A DNA stretch of 64,000 bases from Ananas comosus. Its lineage: Eukaryota; Streptophyta; Magnoliopsida; Poales; Bromeliaceae. The DNA lies in assembly GCF_001540865.1 (NCBI RefSeq), contig NC_033639.1, positions 855,514-919,513 of the forward strand. Reading direction: 5' to 3'. This document shows positions 35,212 to 45,798 of this stretch, piece by piece. A program made the translations under genes and the position numbers. The number at the start of each line of letters is the position of its first letter. The first letter of the stretch is position 1. A model generated the notes under the pieces. The model was not told the origin of the DNA. It did not search any database and was given only the letters and a program-made list of their open reading frames with translations.

Positions 35212-35394
35212 CGAGGAGCCGCATCTAGGGTTTTTATCGGTTCCATGGCGGGAACGTAAAACCCTTTTATGCGAGAGGGTTTCGTTTTTAAGCAATCAAA
35301 ACCGGTCCCCGAACCGGCTCAACCGGACACCGGTTTATTTTGTTCCGGTTTCAAACCGGTTCGAACCGGCGTATCACATCACAATGCTCTAAGC

Positions 35395-36095
35395 TACCGT
35401 TTGGTTTGGGAATAAACAAAAAATAATTATTTCAAAAATAAATATAAATTGAAGTATAAGCGGGATTATATCAATTTTGTATTTGGATGAAAATTGGATT
35501 ATTTCTGGGAATAAAAAAATAACGTTTGATTAGGCAAGATGGAATAAGAATTAAAGTGGGCAATTATAAGTGAAAAATAATGATATTATTCTTTCTTTTT
35601 AGAATTTAAATTTTTATATTTTATATTTATATTTTAGAATTTAAAATATAATCTTTTAAATTTTAAAATTTTAAAATATCAAATTTACAATTTAAAAAAA
35701 ATTAAAATTTTAAATTTTAAACTTTAAATTTAAGATGAAATTTTTTAATTTAAAATTGCAAAATATCAAATTCTAAATATAAAAAAATTAAAATATCAAA
35801 TTTTAAATTTTTAAATTAAACAATTTAAAATTTAAATTTTTAATATTTTAATAATTTGATTTTAAAAATATAAATTTTTAATTTTTAAACTTANTAAGAA
35901 ATTTAAATTTTATAATAAATTAAAAATTCTCTCTCTCTCTTTACGGGTGGAACAAGCTAGGTTATCATAGCTTGTTCCACCCCCGTTAAGGTGGGAATTA
36001 GTGTTCCCACTAATTTTTTTTTTTTGTGTTTGGAGGATAAGAATACAATAAACCTTTTATTCCGTCCTTAACCTCCAACCAAATATGGCCTTAAA
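35395..36095. mobile_element. AT-rich inverted-end element
   Basis: CTACCGTTTGGTTTGGGAAT near 35394 is loosely mirrored by CCAACCAAATATGGCC near 36076. Words at 35430-35530 (TATAAGCGGGATTAT, TTTTGTATTTGGATGAAAA) resemble 4940-5040 at the start of Harbinger copy B, so it may be a Harbinger-derived MITE. The interior (35600-35930) is low-complexity A/T with an N at 35894. Confidence 0.4.
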
Positions 36096-36149
36096 AGTCG
36101 GGTCAAAGAGCAATTAGAAAATATTACAGGATTAAGAGTTACAGATTTA

Positions 36150-36830
36150 ACTAGGAATATAAATGGGGCGGATCCACGGATCCGAGGGCAAGACGAAACT
36201 CTACCTCCCGCTCCATATTTTGTTTGGTCGGGGGCCGCAACGAATTAATATTAATTTTATTTTTGGCGCCAGTTTACCGCTCCACTCATGATAAATCAGA
36301 ATAAGAACGGATTTTTTGGTGGATTGAAATGGATCAAAGGATCAAAAGGGATATCTCGCCTCCTGCTCCATTTACTTGGCAGATCGAGACGGATTCGGGG
36401 CAGGTTAATATTAATTCTATTTTTGGCCCTCGTTTACCGCTCCATTTGGGACAGATCGGAATCGGAGCGGATTTTTGGTGGATCGAGATGGATCAAAGGA
36501 CAAAAAGGGATCTCCCACCTCCTGCTCTATTTACTTGGTAGATTAGGATGGATATGGGGTGGGTTAATTTTAATTCTATTTTTTGGCCCCTGTTTTCCAC
36601 TACATTTTGGATAGATTGAAATATGAGTTGATTTTTAGTGGATCGGGACAGAATATTGGACAAAAAAGGGATTCTCCCTGCTCTATTTACTTGATGGATC
36701 TAGAGGGATTTGTGATAGGTTACATTTTTCTATATTTTTTTGTTCCTACTTATCGCACCATTTGGGGGGATCGGTGCTGGAGCTCTATTCGGATCCATTT
36801 GCATCTCTAGATTTAACTAGTGGGCCAACT
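36150..36830. repeat. Tandem array, about four units of 160 bp
   Basis: The GATTTTTTGGTGG-type phrase recurs at 36309, 36469 and 36630. A more diverged first unit precedes it from 36150. Each unit carries a GCTC(C/T)ATTTACTTGG phrase and a TTAATTCTATTTTTTGG phrase. Open frames across it reflect the repetition. A dispersed relative lies at 20700-21015. Confidence 0.75.
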
Positions 36831-37326
36831 ACTAGTTGCACCAGCGATGTCACGTCACACATATTTAATTATTATTTTTAATTTAATTGTATAAATATAT
36901 AAAATATTATTCTAGTATCGTATTTTATTATAAAATACTGATTTTTAGACTAAATTAAGTAGAGATAAGTTTTCAAATTTCAACTTTTAAAAAACTAATC
37001 TATGCTGATAGAAAATAAAATTAGCTAAATTAATTTTAAGCCATTGGATTTTAATATGACTTCATAAAAAAAATAAAAAAAAAATTAGTTGACTTAGATT
37101 AAAATCGGACCGTTTTACCAGCTCGATGGTTGAACTGCCAGTGCAAATGGTTCAAAACAGTTTTTTATTGAATCGTTTTTTAACTTATTCTGTTCATAAA
37201 GTTAAACGAAACTGCTTTATAAATTGGGTTATGGTCAAATTGGTAGAACCAGCTGGATCGATCTGCTTTTTAAATCATTACCAAAATATGTGGGTTGGCC
37301 CAAAATCCAAATAGTAGAAATTTTTA

Positions 37327-39240
37327 TGTCTATGTGTGTAACAAGTTGAACACGAGCGAGCTAATCCAAACTCTTATTCGATTCGTTAAGATTTTGAACT
37401 GCACGAGTAACTCCAGCTTGTGTTTAGCTCATTAAAATTTCGAGCTTAAAAATTCAATTCATATTTAGCTCGTTCAGTAAACGAGCAATCAATCTCTAAT
37501 TTATTTTGAGCCGAACACAAACCGACTCACAAACAATAAGTTGAATTGAGAGCCCTAATTGTATTTAGGTTTCAAATAAAAGCTTTTTTATTTTGACATG
37601 TCGGAGTAACATGTTTGGCTGCACCTCATAATGCCATTCTCAGCATTGTGTCAGCTTACACATATAATCATATTATAATATCTAATTATATTTTATGTTT
37701 ATAATATATATTATATATATTATCCAATATTATACTATTAATCTTCAAAAAATTTATTTTAAGATGATAATAATATGAATTTAGATTTAGTAGCGATGTG
37801 AGTCATTATTATATCGTTATTCTTTCAGCAGACTTCAATGCGACTGAAGCGTTAATAATATTTCTGTGTAGTCTATAGTATCGACTATGATCACAATATT
37901 TTCATAATTTGCAAAAAAAAATAAAATATAAATTCAATAAAATAATGATAAAATAATTTTTTAAACAAGACAATAGAGTTCATTTTAGGTAGGTAGAAAA
38001 AAATTTAAAAAGAAGAGGGAATGTATTCTACCCCTATATGAAGAGTCTAAACTATTTAAAAATTATTTATATATTTTAAAATTTTACAATCAAAAATAAA
38101 AAAACTAGATTGGGCTTAAAAAAATATAAATCTTCTTCTCCATATATGAAGAGAGAAAAAAAAATTAAGAAAGAGGAAAAAAAAAAAAACTTCCCCTCTC
38201 CTCTCCTCCTGCTGGCCCCACCCGTACCGAGCCCACCCTACATGCCCACGCCCACCCGCGCCCGCACCCGCTGCCACCCCCGTCTATGTGTGTGTAACAA
38301 GTTGAACACAAGCAAGCTAATCCAAACTCGTATTCGATTAAGATCTCGAACTGCGACAGTGACTCCAACTTGTGTTTAGCTCGTTAAAATTTCGAGCTTA
38401 AAATTCAATTCATTATTTAGCTCGTTCAAGTAAACGAGCAATCAATCTCTAATTTAATTTGAGCCAACACAAACCGAACTCACAAACATAAGTTAGAATT
38501 GTGAGCCCTAATTGTATTTAGGTTTCAATAAAAGCTTTTTTATTTGACATGTCGGAGTAACATGTTTGCTGCACCTCATAATGCATTCTCAGCATATGTG
38601 TCAGCTACACATAATCATATTATAATATTCAATTATATTTTATGTTATAATATATATTATATATATATCTAATATTATACTATTAATCTCAAAATTTATT
38701 TTTAGATGATAATAATATGATGAATTTAGATTTAGTAGCGATGTGAGTCATTATTATATCGTTTATTGCTTTCAGCAACTTCAATCGCGACTGAAGTGTT
38801 AATAATATTTCTGTGTAGTCTGCAGTATCGACTACGATCACAATATTTTCAAATTTTGCAAAAAAAAAAAAACAAAATTCAATAAAATAATAAATAATTT
38901 TTTAAACAAGATAATAGAGTTTATTTTAGGTAGCGTAGAAAAAAATTTAAAAAGAAGAGGGAATGTATTCTACCCCTATAGATAATATGAAGAGTCTAAA
39001 CTATTTAAAATTATTTATATATTTTAAAATTTTACAATCAAAATAAAAAACTAGATTAGACTTAAAAATAAAAAATCTTCTTCTCCACATATGAAAGAGA
39101 AAAAAAAATTAAGAAAGAGGAAAAAAAAAAAAAAAAATTCCCCTCCCTATCCTCCGGCTGGCCCACCGCACCGAGCCCACCCTAACTGCCCACACTTACC
39201 GCCGCCGACGCCCGCTGGCACCCCGTCACCGCCACTCTGC
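37327..39240. repeat. Tandem duplication, two units of about 955 bp
   Basis: GTCTATGTGTGTAACAAGTT at 37327 recurs at 38282 and the two units then run in parallel. Each ends in a GC-rich CCCACC...CCGC block (38200-38280 and 39150-39235) after an A-rich AAGAAAGAGGAAAAAAA tract. Differences are mostly one- or two-base gaps. The first 240 bases of each unit contain dispersed phrases with AGCTCGTT and ACGAGC also seen at 46500-46930. No gene. Confidence 0.8.
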
Positions 39241-39592
39241 CCTTGCTGCCACGTGGATTTGAGGATTTATATATTTATATAGATATAGATATATTTTTAA
39301 AATATTTATTTAATTTTTCACTCTATCTTGTCTTATACTAATAAATATGCCAAAAAAATAGTATTGGAAATCAAAAAAAAATTATTTCTTAAAACTTAAA
39401 TGCTAATTTTGAGAGAGAATTATTTTCATGCCCATGAAATGAGGATGGAAAGTAGTTTTAGGATTATCATTTTTACAAGAAAATATCTAACATTTACCCC
39501 AAAAGCTTAATTGAAATAAATAATAATAAATAACATAAATTAGAGACTTAATTGCAATAATTAAAAAATTAGAGACAAAATGTGACTCTCAA

Positions 39593-39850
39593 TAGTCCCA
39601 CATCAGATAAATATGACATTATGAAGGATAATGTAAGGGATCATGGGCTCTTATTATAATAACCGGACTTAAATATTTTAGATCGATGATTTAGATCCAA
39701 CAAATTATTATTATTAGCGGATCGAAACGTTATATTTGGTATCAAAATCAATCACCATCCGGAAATATGAGATGACTCGCTATATTTGGTATCAAAATCA
39801 ATCACCATCCGGAAATATGAGATAACTCTCAGCAAGTCGAGATATTCTGA
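39593..39850 (+). mobile_element. LTR fragment with primer-binding site (TRIM-like)
   Basis: AGTCCCACATCAGATAAAT starts an LTR-like segment that includes ATCATGGGCTCTTAT. It ends at GTTATAT directly before TGGTATCA, the first eight bases of the usual initiator-Met tRNA primer-binding site. A 50-base piece carrying this site is repeated head to tail (39733-39782 and 39783-39832). No coding domain follows, so it is a remnant of a small LTR element. Confidence 0.45.
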
Positions 39851-41070
39851 AAGATATTCTGAAAGGGTATGAAGGATGCCTTACATAGCTTATGGCTGCC
39901 ACCCTAAAATAAAATTAAATAAAAAAATTCTTATAGTTTATTTTCTGAGTCTTTCAAATAGAAAGAAAAATGAAAATACAATCTCTCTCATATCTTTTGA
40001 AAAATAAAAACACAATCTCTCTCATATCTTTATTTTTTTAAAATAAAGTTCCTTAAGAAAGCCTTTATAAGGTCTTCTTAGGGAGAATCTTTTCCAAGTT
40101 TTTGTTATAATCAAACAAAGAAAAATAGAAGGTTACTACTGACTTAGGTATCCTTTACATTTGATGTGTTTTATAACTACATAGAGTTGAAAATTAATCA
40201 AAAGTTCATAATAGTTTGGTTTCTTGTTAAAGTGGGTTATTCACCATGGAATATGTTAGTAGTAACATGTGTTGACTGTTTCGCATTCTTTAATATGGAA
40301 TCAGAGTAAATGACTGAATATAATTATTAAAATTAAACACTATTTTCTACCAGTTTAAACTTTTGTAGAATTTTGTTAAAAAAATTATTTGGCAACATTC
40401 GCATCATAATTTGTCTTATTTATTTGGCTCTTAATTTCTATCTAGCCTTCTTTGCTAAATTTTTGTGAGATCTCTTCTATATGCACTAATCTTCAAGTTT
40501 TAGTTCATTGAGGCCTCTTTATTTATAGGAAGTTTAGGCCATCAAAGTGTAATTAAAGAGAGAGTTAATCTTATATCTAGTTGAGTATAAATAAAATTTT
40601 GTTATAGGCATATCATGTCTTATTATAGGATATACTACATATTACTTGACAAAACATTATTGAAAAAAGTGGTAGTAAATAAACTCTATGTTAATATTTT
40701 TTTATTGCATTTGTCTTTGTAACGGTCCAAAATCTCCGTAGTCCCACAATTTGAAAGCACGGAAATCTTAATATTTTCTTGCCGCAGCAGCTCCAAACTT
40801 TTTGGCTCTCGCGTAATACTCAACTAGAAAATTGTGGCTAAAAAAATGTAAAACCGGTCCAAACAAGTACTAAATCATCACAATTTGCCTATAAAAGGCT
40901 CTTAATTTAGAACTTTTTGTATGTAGATCTTGATATTTTTATAAGGATCATTTGGATTCGTAAGAGAGAAGGAAGGATTGTTTTTTTTTTTTTTCATTTA
41001 AGTAACTTCATAATGCCTGTCCTTTGCAAGCAATTGAGGGGTAACAAAACTATGACCATATATAAGAATT
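39851..41070. other. Intergenic DNA, possible LTR-like fragment, no gene
   Basis: AT-rich. At 40719 TGTAACGGTCCAAAATC begins a segment with CCTATAAAAGG at about 40890, like a promoter inside an LTR, but no second copy is present. The second MYB exon expected downstream of 41075 was not found here. Confidence 0.35.
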
Positions 41071-41384
41071 TTACAGGTGCTCCTGGAGAGTCCATTTCTG
41101 ATTCTTTCTCTGATTGAGAGTCGTTGGCTGCTTTCCCTTGCCATCTGATTCTGGACACTCTGGTTCATCATCACAATCGGGCAAAGGAACGAAGCCGGCT
41201 TCAATCTGACTAATATCCTCAGCCATCTCGTCGTGAAAAGCCTTCACGTCCTCCGCAGTTTTTCCCGATATTTTTGCCGCAATTCTCTCCCACTTGTCCA
41301 CCTTGTCCTCTATGAATGCACTAAAGAAAGCCCTTTCTTGCTCCTGCTCCACAGCGAGGAGCTTCTCGCCTTATCGTTGCTCAT
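41071..41384 (-). pseudogene. MYB/SANT (DIVARICATA-type) gene, first exon, frameshifted
   Basis: The ATG at 41384 opens MSNDKARSSSLWSR and then leaves frame. In the neighbouring frame the protein continues EQERAFFSAFIEDKVDKWER, IAAKISGKTAEDVKAFHDEM, AEDISQIEAGFVPLP. One missing base in the AGCAGGAGC stretch near 41345-41350 explains the shift. This is a plant SANT/MYB domain of the DIVARICATA/RADIALIS-like class: the three spaced aromatic residues (W, F, W), the KT-x-EDV helix and the IEAG-x-VPLP end are as in the family. The tail QKWTLQEHL reaches what looks like the opening of a second MYB domain and then a CACCT|GTAAAA donor at 41075. The second exon is not seen downstream. It could be a real gene with a sequencing error or a 5' gene fragment. 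Confidence 0.65.
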
Positions 41385-41393
41385 TTCGTTTTA

Positions 41394-41657
41394 CTAAGAA
41401 ATTTCAGAATCTCTACAAACATGGGAGGAAAACATTTAAAATTCAAACTAGCAGTGAACATACTAATTAAAGATCAAGAAATTCTTGTTAGAAGAAATTC
41501 TGCACAATATATTAGGCGAATAAATCAGGTGAATAAATCAAAAACTAAAAACAATAATTCAGATTTCTTGTTCGCATTGCGGATCAATTCGTCGAAAGAA
41601 AAAGAAACAAAAATGAAATAAGAACAAGAATTATTACAACAAATCAACCTCTCTCAC
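41394..41657 (-). other. Probable leader intron of the MYB/SANT gene
   Basis: GAGGAG|GTGAGAG at 41657 and TTTCTTAG at 41394 would remove 264 bases. They join a CT-rich leader (minus strand; 41660-41780) to the ATG exon. Confidence 0.45.
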
Positions 41658-42992
41658 CTCCTCGAAAGAGCGCGAGAATCAAATAGAGCGAGATGAAGAG
41701 CGAAGACAAAGAGGGGGAGCGAACGAGAAGAAGAGCGCAGAGCGAGAGGGAGAGGGAGAGGGAAAGGGTGGTGAGCTGCTTCAAGGGGTTTAGTGTTTAC
41801 TAGTGAAGTTACCCGCGCATTGCGGTGGAATAATACTATAGAAGATAAAATATAAACAAAATAAAAACTTTAAATTTTTTTATTTGACATGAGACTTCAA
41901 TAAACACAAATATGAAATATAAGAGAAATGTTTCCATACACCGGCCAATTTAAATCCGACCATTCAAATTTTTGAGGTTAAGATTGACTTTCATACAATG
42001 GTAACCTGCTCAACAAATTACCAATCAATCATAAAGATAATATTTGAAAATATGCATTAGCTAATTACCAAATTTGATAATATCCAACAAATCTTCATTT
42101 CCCAATTTAATTTTGTTACTTACCAAATTAGATAATGGCTAATTTCATAAGTGATAAATCTTCATAAATTCGAATTTAAAATTTAACTTGAGTTTAAACT
42201 TTATATTTATAATTGTATAAATTAAATTTAAATTTTAGAAAGAAAAATTTATATTTAAACGAGTAAACATTTCAATTCAAATTGTCAATTCAATATTAAA
42301 CTAACATGAAAGTTCAAAAATGTTAATATCTTTAAAATTGTAATTTAAGTTATAGTGTATTTATAAACTTTTATTATTTATTTAAATAAAAGATTTCTAC
42401 ATTTTAAAGTAAGTTGAAATTGTTAATTCACTATTGAAAACAACATTAAATTTGAAAAATATTGATCAAATTTAAATTATAAATTTAGATTTAATTTATA
42501 TTATACTTAAAAAATAAATTTTGTTAACTATTTAAACATAAAGTTTCAATGTTTGAAAATTAATTTTAAATTATAAATTACTAAATTTGTAACTCAATGC
42601 GATCATAAATTATTATTAAAACCGGTCTTAAAAATGAATAATTTAATTAAAAATTTATTCTCTCCATGATTCAAGGGCAGTATGCAAAACTTTCCAATAT
42701 TAATTAGTTATTTAACCTTTTAATATTAGCTTTTTTTTCCAAAAAAATATCTAGATTCACATACCTGGTGACCGGTACTACTTGTGCAATAGCAGGTCAT
42801 CTTTTTTATGCATAAATCTTTACCCTTCGTTGATTAAAAATAAACGGCTAAGATTAGAATGAATTATTGAAGCATTGCTCAAAATATAAAACAAATATAT
42901 GTATAGATATAGCAAAATTTATAATTTCAGTAAATAAATCATACATAACAATAATGAAAAAAACAATAAAAAAATTTCTACCCCACACACAC

Positions 42993-43145
42993 CTTCATCG
43001 CACTATCGACATCGGGGAGGTTAATTCCGATCTTTACATCGCCTCCGCCGCTAATGTCGAGCTCCTCCTTAGTCACGACTATGCCAATCCCATATAGATT
43101 CTTCGACATCCACTGCTTGTTCCCCCTCACTGATTCCAAATCCAT
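42993..43145 (-). pseudogene. Captured exon of unknown host gene
   Basis: ATG at 43145 opens 51 codons, MDLESVRGNKQWMSKNLYGI, GIVVTKEELDISGGGDVKIG, INLPDVDSAMK, and stops exactly at an AAG|GTGTGT donor (42992). The frame is open 14 codons further upstream to an ATTAG|G acceptor-like site, so this may be an internal exon. The base composition is distinctly less AT-rich than the surrounding Helitron. I do not recognise the family. No later exon follows, so it is most likely a fragment picked up by the Helitron. Confidence 0.5.
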
Positions 43146-43349
43146 CACTGTTTCCTCCTGCCGCGCCCCGTCGCGATCCTCGGAACCCTAATTTCAATCC
43201 ACACACAATTAAAAAAAAATTTAAAAAAGTTACAAAACATGAGCCCTTTTTGTGCGCCAAGAAAAAAAGGAAAAAGAAAATAATATGAAGAAAAAAGTAT
43301 GAAGAAACTTTATTTTACTTATTTGTTTTTGTGGAAGCAATTCATTTAG

Positions 43350-43610
43350 ATGATGGACCATATAAACACATTAATTGAGAGGTGGAAGTTAGGAAGATAA
43401 AGTATTGGATGAAGATGAAACCATATAAATAAATTAATTGAGAGGTGTGGGTTAGAAAGATGAAGCATTGGGTGGAGATGGGATCATGTAAACACATTAA
43501 TTGAGAGGTGGGGTTAGAAAAATGAAGTATTAGATGAAGATGGAACTATATAAATACATTAATTGAGATGTGGAGTTAGAAAGATGAAGCATTGAGTGAA
43601 GATGGGAGTG
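43350..43610. repeat. Minisatellite, about 72-bp unit, four copies
   Basis: CACATTAATTGAGAGGTGG-type phrases recur at about 43368, 43435, 43493 and 43556. Each is followed by GTTAGAAAGATGAAG(C/T)ATT and GAAGATGG. It lies within the Helitron. Confidence 0.8.
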
Positions 43611-44289
43611 GGAAGAGGGAAGCCAACGGTGAAGGAGGATTCGCCACATGGCAAAAATTTAGAAGAAATAATGTATAGGTATAGAAGGTATAGATATAGA
43701 TATAGATATGATCTTCATGAGTGTTATTTTTATAGAAATAGAAGGATAAATATCTCTCAACATCCTATATCATGTATAATATATGATCTTCCTACTAGTG
43801 GTTTGTTGAACAACTTTTCCACAACACATAAAGATGAGAAATTCTTGTTGTGTGTAATTATATAAATGAATGTTACAAAATTTTAGGTTAATATACTATA
43901 TGACATTATCAAAGTTAGGACCTATAGTGGTTAAGCACACAAACAAATAGTATACAATCTCATAGACCATCCTCATTCCACATCTCAAAAACAAATAGTA
44001 TACAATCTCATAGACCACCCAAAATAGACTTTCTATTAATTTCTTGTCATCATTAATCAACATCCTCATTGGCAGATGCTAGAGTAAGCTATGAGGTTTT
44101 CATATAAAAACTCTTGCTCTAACTTTTTAATTCATAGAAGCTTTTTTAGATTCTCTTCTTAAAGTTAAATCTTATTCTCTCTAAAGGAGCCCTTTTTTTA
44201 TATGCTTCATTTGGGAATAAGGGAAGCATAGGTTACGTGCAGAAGGATGGTGTGATAGAAACGTATGTAGTCTTTTTATGTAAGAAATA

Positions 44290-44950
44290 AGATAAAACTT
44301 TAATAATTTTACATCTGATGGGAATAAGATTGTATTTGGAATATAAGAGATAATAAATTTTAGTAATAATAACTGGGTATAAGCAATTTGGGCTACTAGT
44401 TTGGATCCAATGAGTTATTATTGCTAGTGAGTCAAGTTATTACATTTGGTATTAAAACTAATTCACCAGCCAAAAGTAGGAGATGGATCTCATATCACCT
44501 GATGATTTTGGGATATGCAAAGTGTGAGGCAGATCTCACATCGCTTGGTGATCTTGAGATATATGTGTGATTGGACTGATGAGAATGTTAGGATCTGAAC
44601 TGACGAGAAAACCTAGTGATCATGGGATATATATATGATTGGACCAACGAAGACGTCAGAGCCTAATCAAGGGAGTCTGTGACACTTCTAAACCTTATGG
44701 TCTACCAAGTGATCTTGGGATATACATATGATTGGACTGACGAGAACGTCATAATTTAAATCTGGGAGGCCTGTGACACTGCAAATAATCCTACATCTGA
44801 CGTCTAAATTGGAGGAGTTTGTGACACACTAATAGTCACACATCAGATGGGAAGAATGAGTAAATTAACACTAATAATCCCCACGTTAGATGAGAACGAG
44901 ATTGTGTTTGAAAGTATAAGAGACAATAGACTAAATATTTTAGGCTAAAA
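44290..44950 (+). mobile_element. TRIM-like LTR element remnant
   Basis: A left repeat (44300-44440) starts near ACATCTGATGGGAATAAGAT and ends at TTATTACAT before TGGTATTA, close to the initiator-Met primer-binding site. A partial right repeat is at 44873-44945 (GAACGAGATTGTGTTTG, AAGAGACAATAGACTAAAT). The roughly 420-base interior has no coding domain but contains three to four copies of a phrase GATCTTG(G/A)GATATA...GATTGGACTGA. Related to the fragment at 39593. Confidence 0.45.
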
Positions 44951-45282
44951 AGCAAATAGCTTTGCGCAGCATTCAATATCACATAAATAGTCCTTTATAC
45001 ATGGTTACACTTTTAATATTTTGTCTTTTTTTAGGGTGTGCTTTAAATGTGATAGCTCCATGCTTACATCTTCCGCAAAAGACAAATCATCCTCTACAAA
45101 TGACTCAATGAGAACTACTCCATAACATGCAACATTTGATTAACAATTCTTATACCTAATCCTTTGATATTGAGGTATACCTAAGTTCAGCAAATATACA
45201 AACACATTATTTCAATAAAAAAAATGTAGGGATACCTTTTCACTAATTGGCCATTTTGAAATGCCGAGTTGAACTGTAATGC

Positions 45283-45793
45283 TATCGGTAGCAAACGGAC
45301 TCCGTTGCTATTCATTTATTTTCGATGATGAAGCCTCCAAATCAACGATCGGTACCATTAAACATGATCTATACTACTTGAAATATCTAGAAATTAAATT
45401 TCATACTATTTCGACATTGTTCTCTTGTCTATCAAGTGGACACAAAAATAAACGGCTGAAAATAAATATTTTCTAAAAAGTGATGATAGAAGTCTTGTAA
45501 TAAAGATCGAGAGTATAGATTTTGTTCTAAATAGTTTAAAAAAATTTCGAATGAAAATTCAATTGATTTAGATATCTTTATACCATTAAACTAGAAAACA
45601 CCTCATATCAACCATTAAAATTATAAATTTTGAAACCCTTTGATTATTATTTCAATGATGTTGAAAAGATTTAAAATTTGACTTCTAGATACTTGAAATG
45701 GTATATATTATATTTAACAGTACCGATCGTCGATTTGGATGCTCTACCATAAAAAAATAAATGGGTGGCAATGAAGTCCGTTTGCTACTGATA
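45283..45793. mobile_element. Long-arm fold-back element with 5-bp target duplication
   Basis: Left tip TATCGGTAGCAAACGGACT at 45283 and right tip, inverted, TATCAGTAGCAAACGGACT ending at 45793. Both are flanked by AATGC (45278-45282, 45794-45798). The arms are about 150 bases and share CCAAATCAACGATCGGTACC / GTACCGATCGTCGATTTGG-type sequence. The interior is AT-rich without a gene. Same family as 24559-25003. Confidence 0.7.
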
Positions 45794-45798
45794 AATGC

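Larger units (their letters stand above)
41800..43711 (-). mobile_element. Non-autonomous Helitron, about 1.9 kb
   Basis: Read on the minus strand, the 3' end is CCGCAATGCGCGGGTAAC then TTCACTAG: a GC-rich hairpin followed by the CTAG terminus at 41803-41800, with T as the next host base. The 5' end is TC at 43711-43710 in a run of CTATAT units (ATCATATCTATATCTATATC), with A as the preceding base. This satisfies the A^T insertion rule and the absence of a target duplication. The TC could be one or two CTATAT units further in. No Rep/helicase is encoded. It carries a gene fragment (42993-43145) and a minisatellite (43350-43610). It sits just beyond the GA-rich putative leader of the MYB/SANT fragment. 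Confidence 0.65.

Noticed and set aside
35009..35259. Several overlapping Pro/Ser/Arg-rich frames
   Set aside because: Frames produced by triplet runs in PPR exon 1; only the frame that joins in phase to exon 2 is coding.
40719..40930. Start of an LTR (TGTAACGGTCC with internal TATA)
   Set aside because: No matching second LTR, primer-binding site or target duplication could be found, so it is only mentioned as a possibility.
43350..43610. Regularly spaced repeats considered as a CRISPR array
   Set aside because: Units are contiguous and alike over their whole length with no unique spacers, and the genome is a plant.
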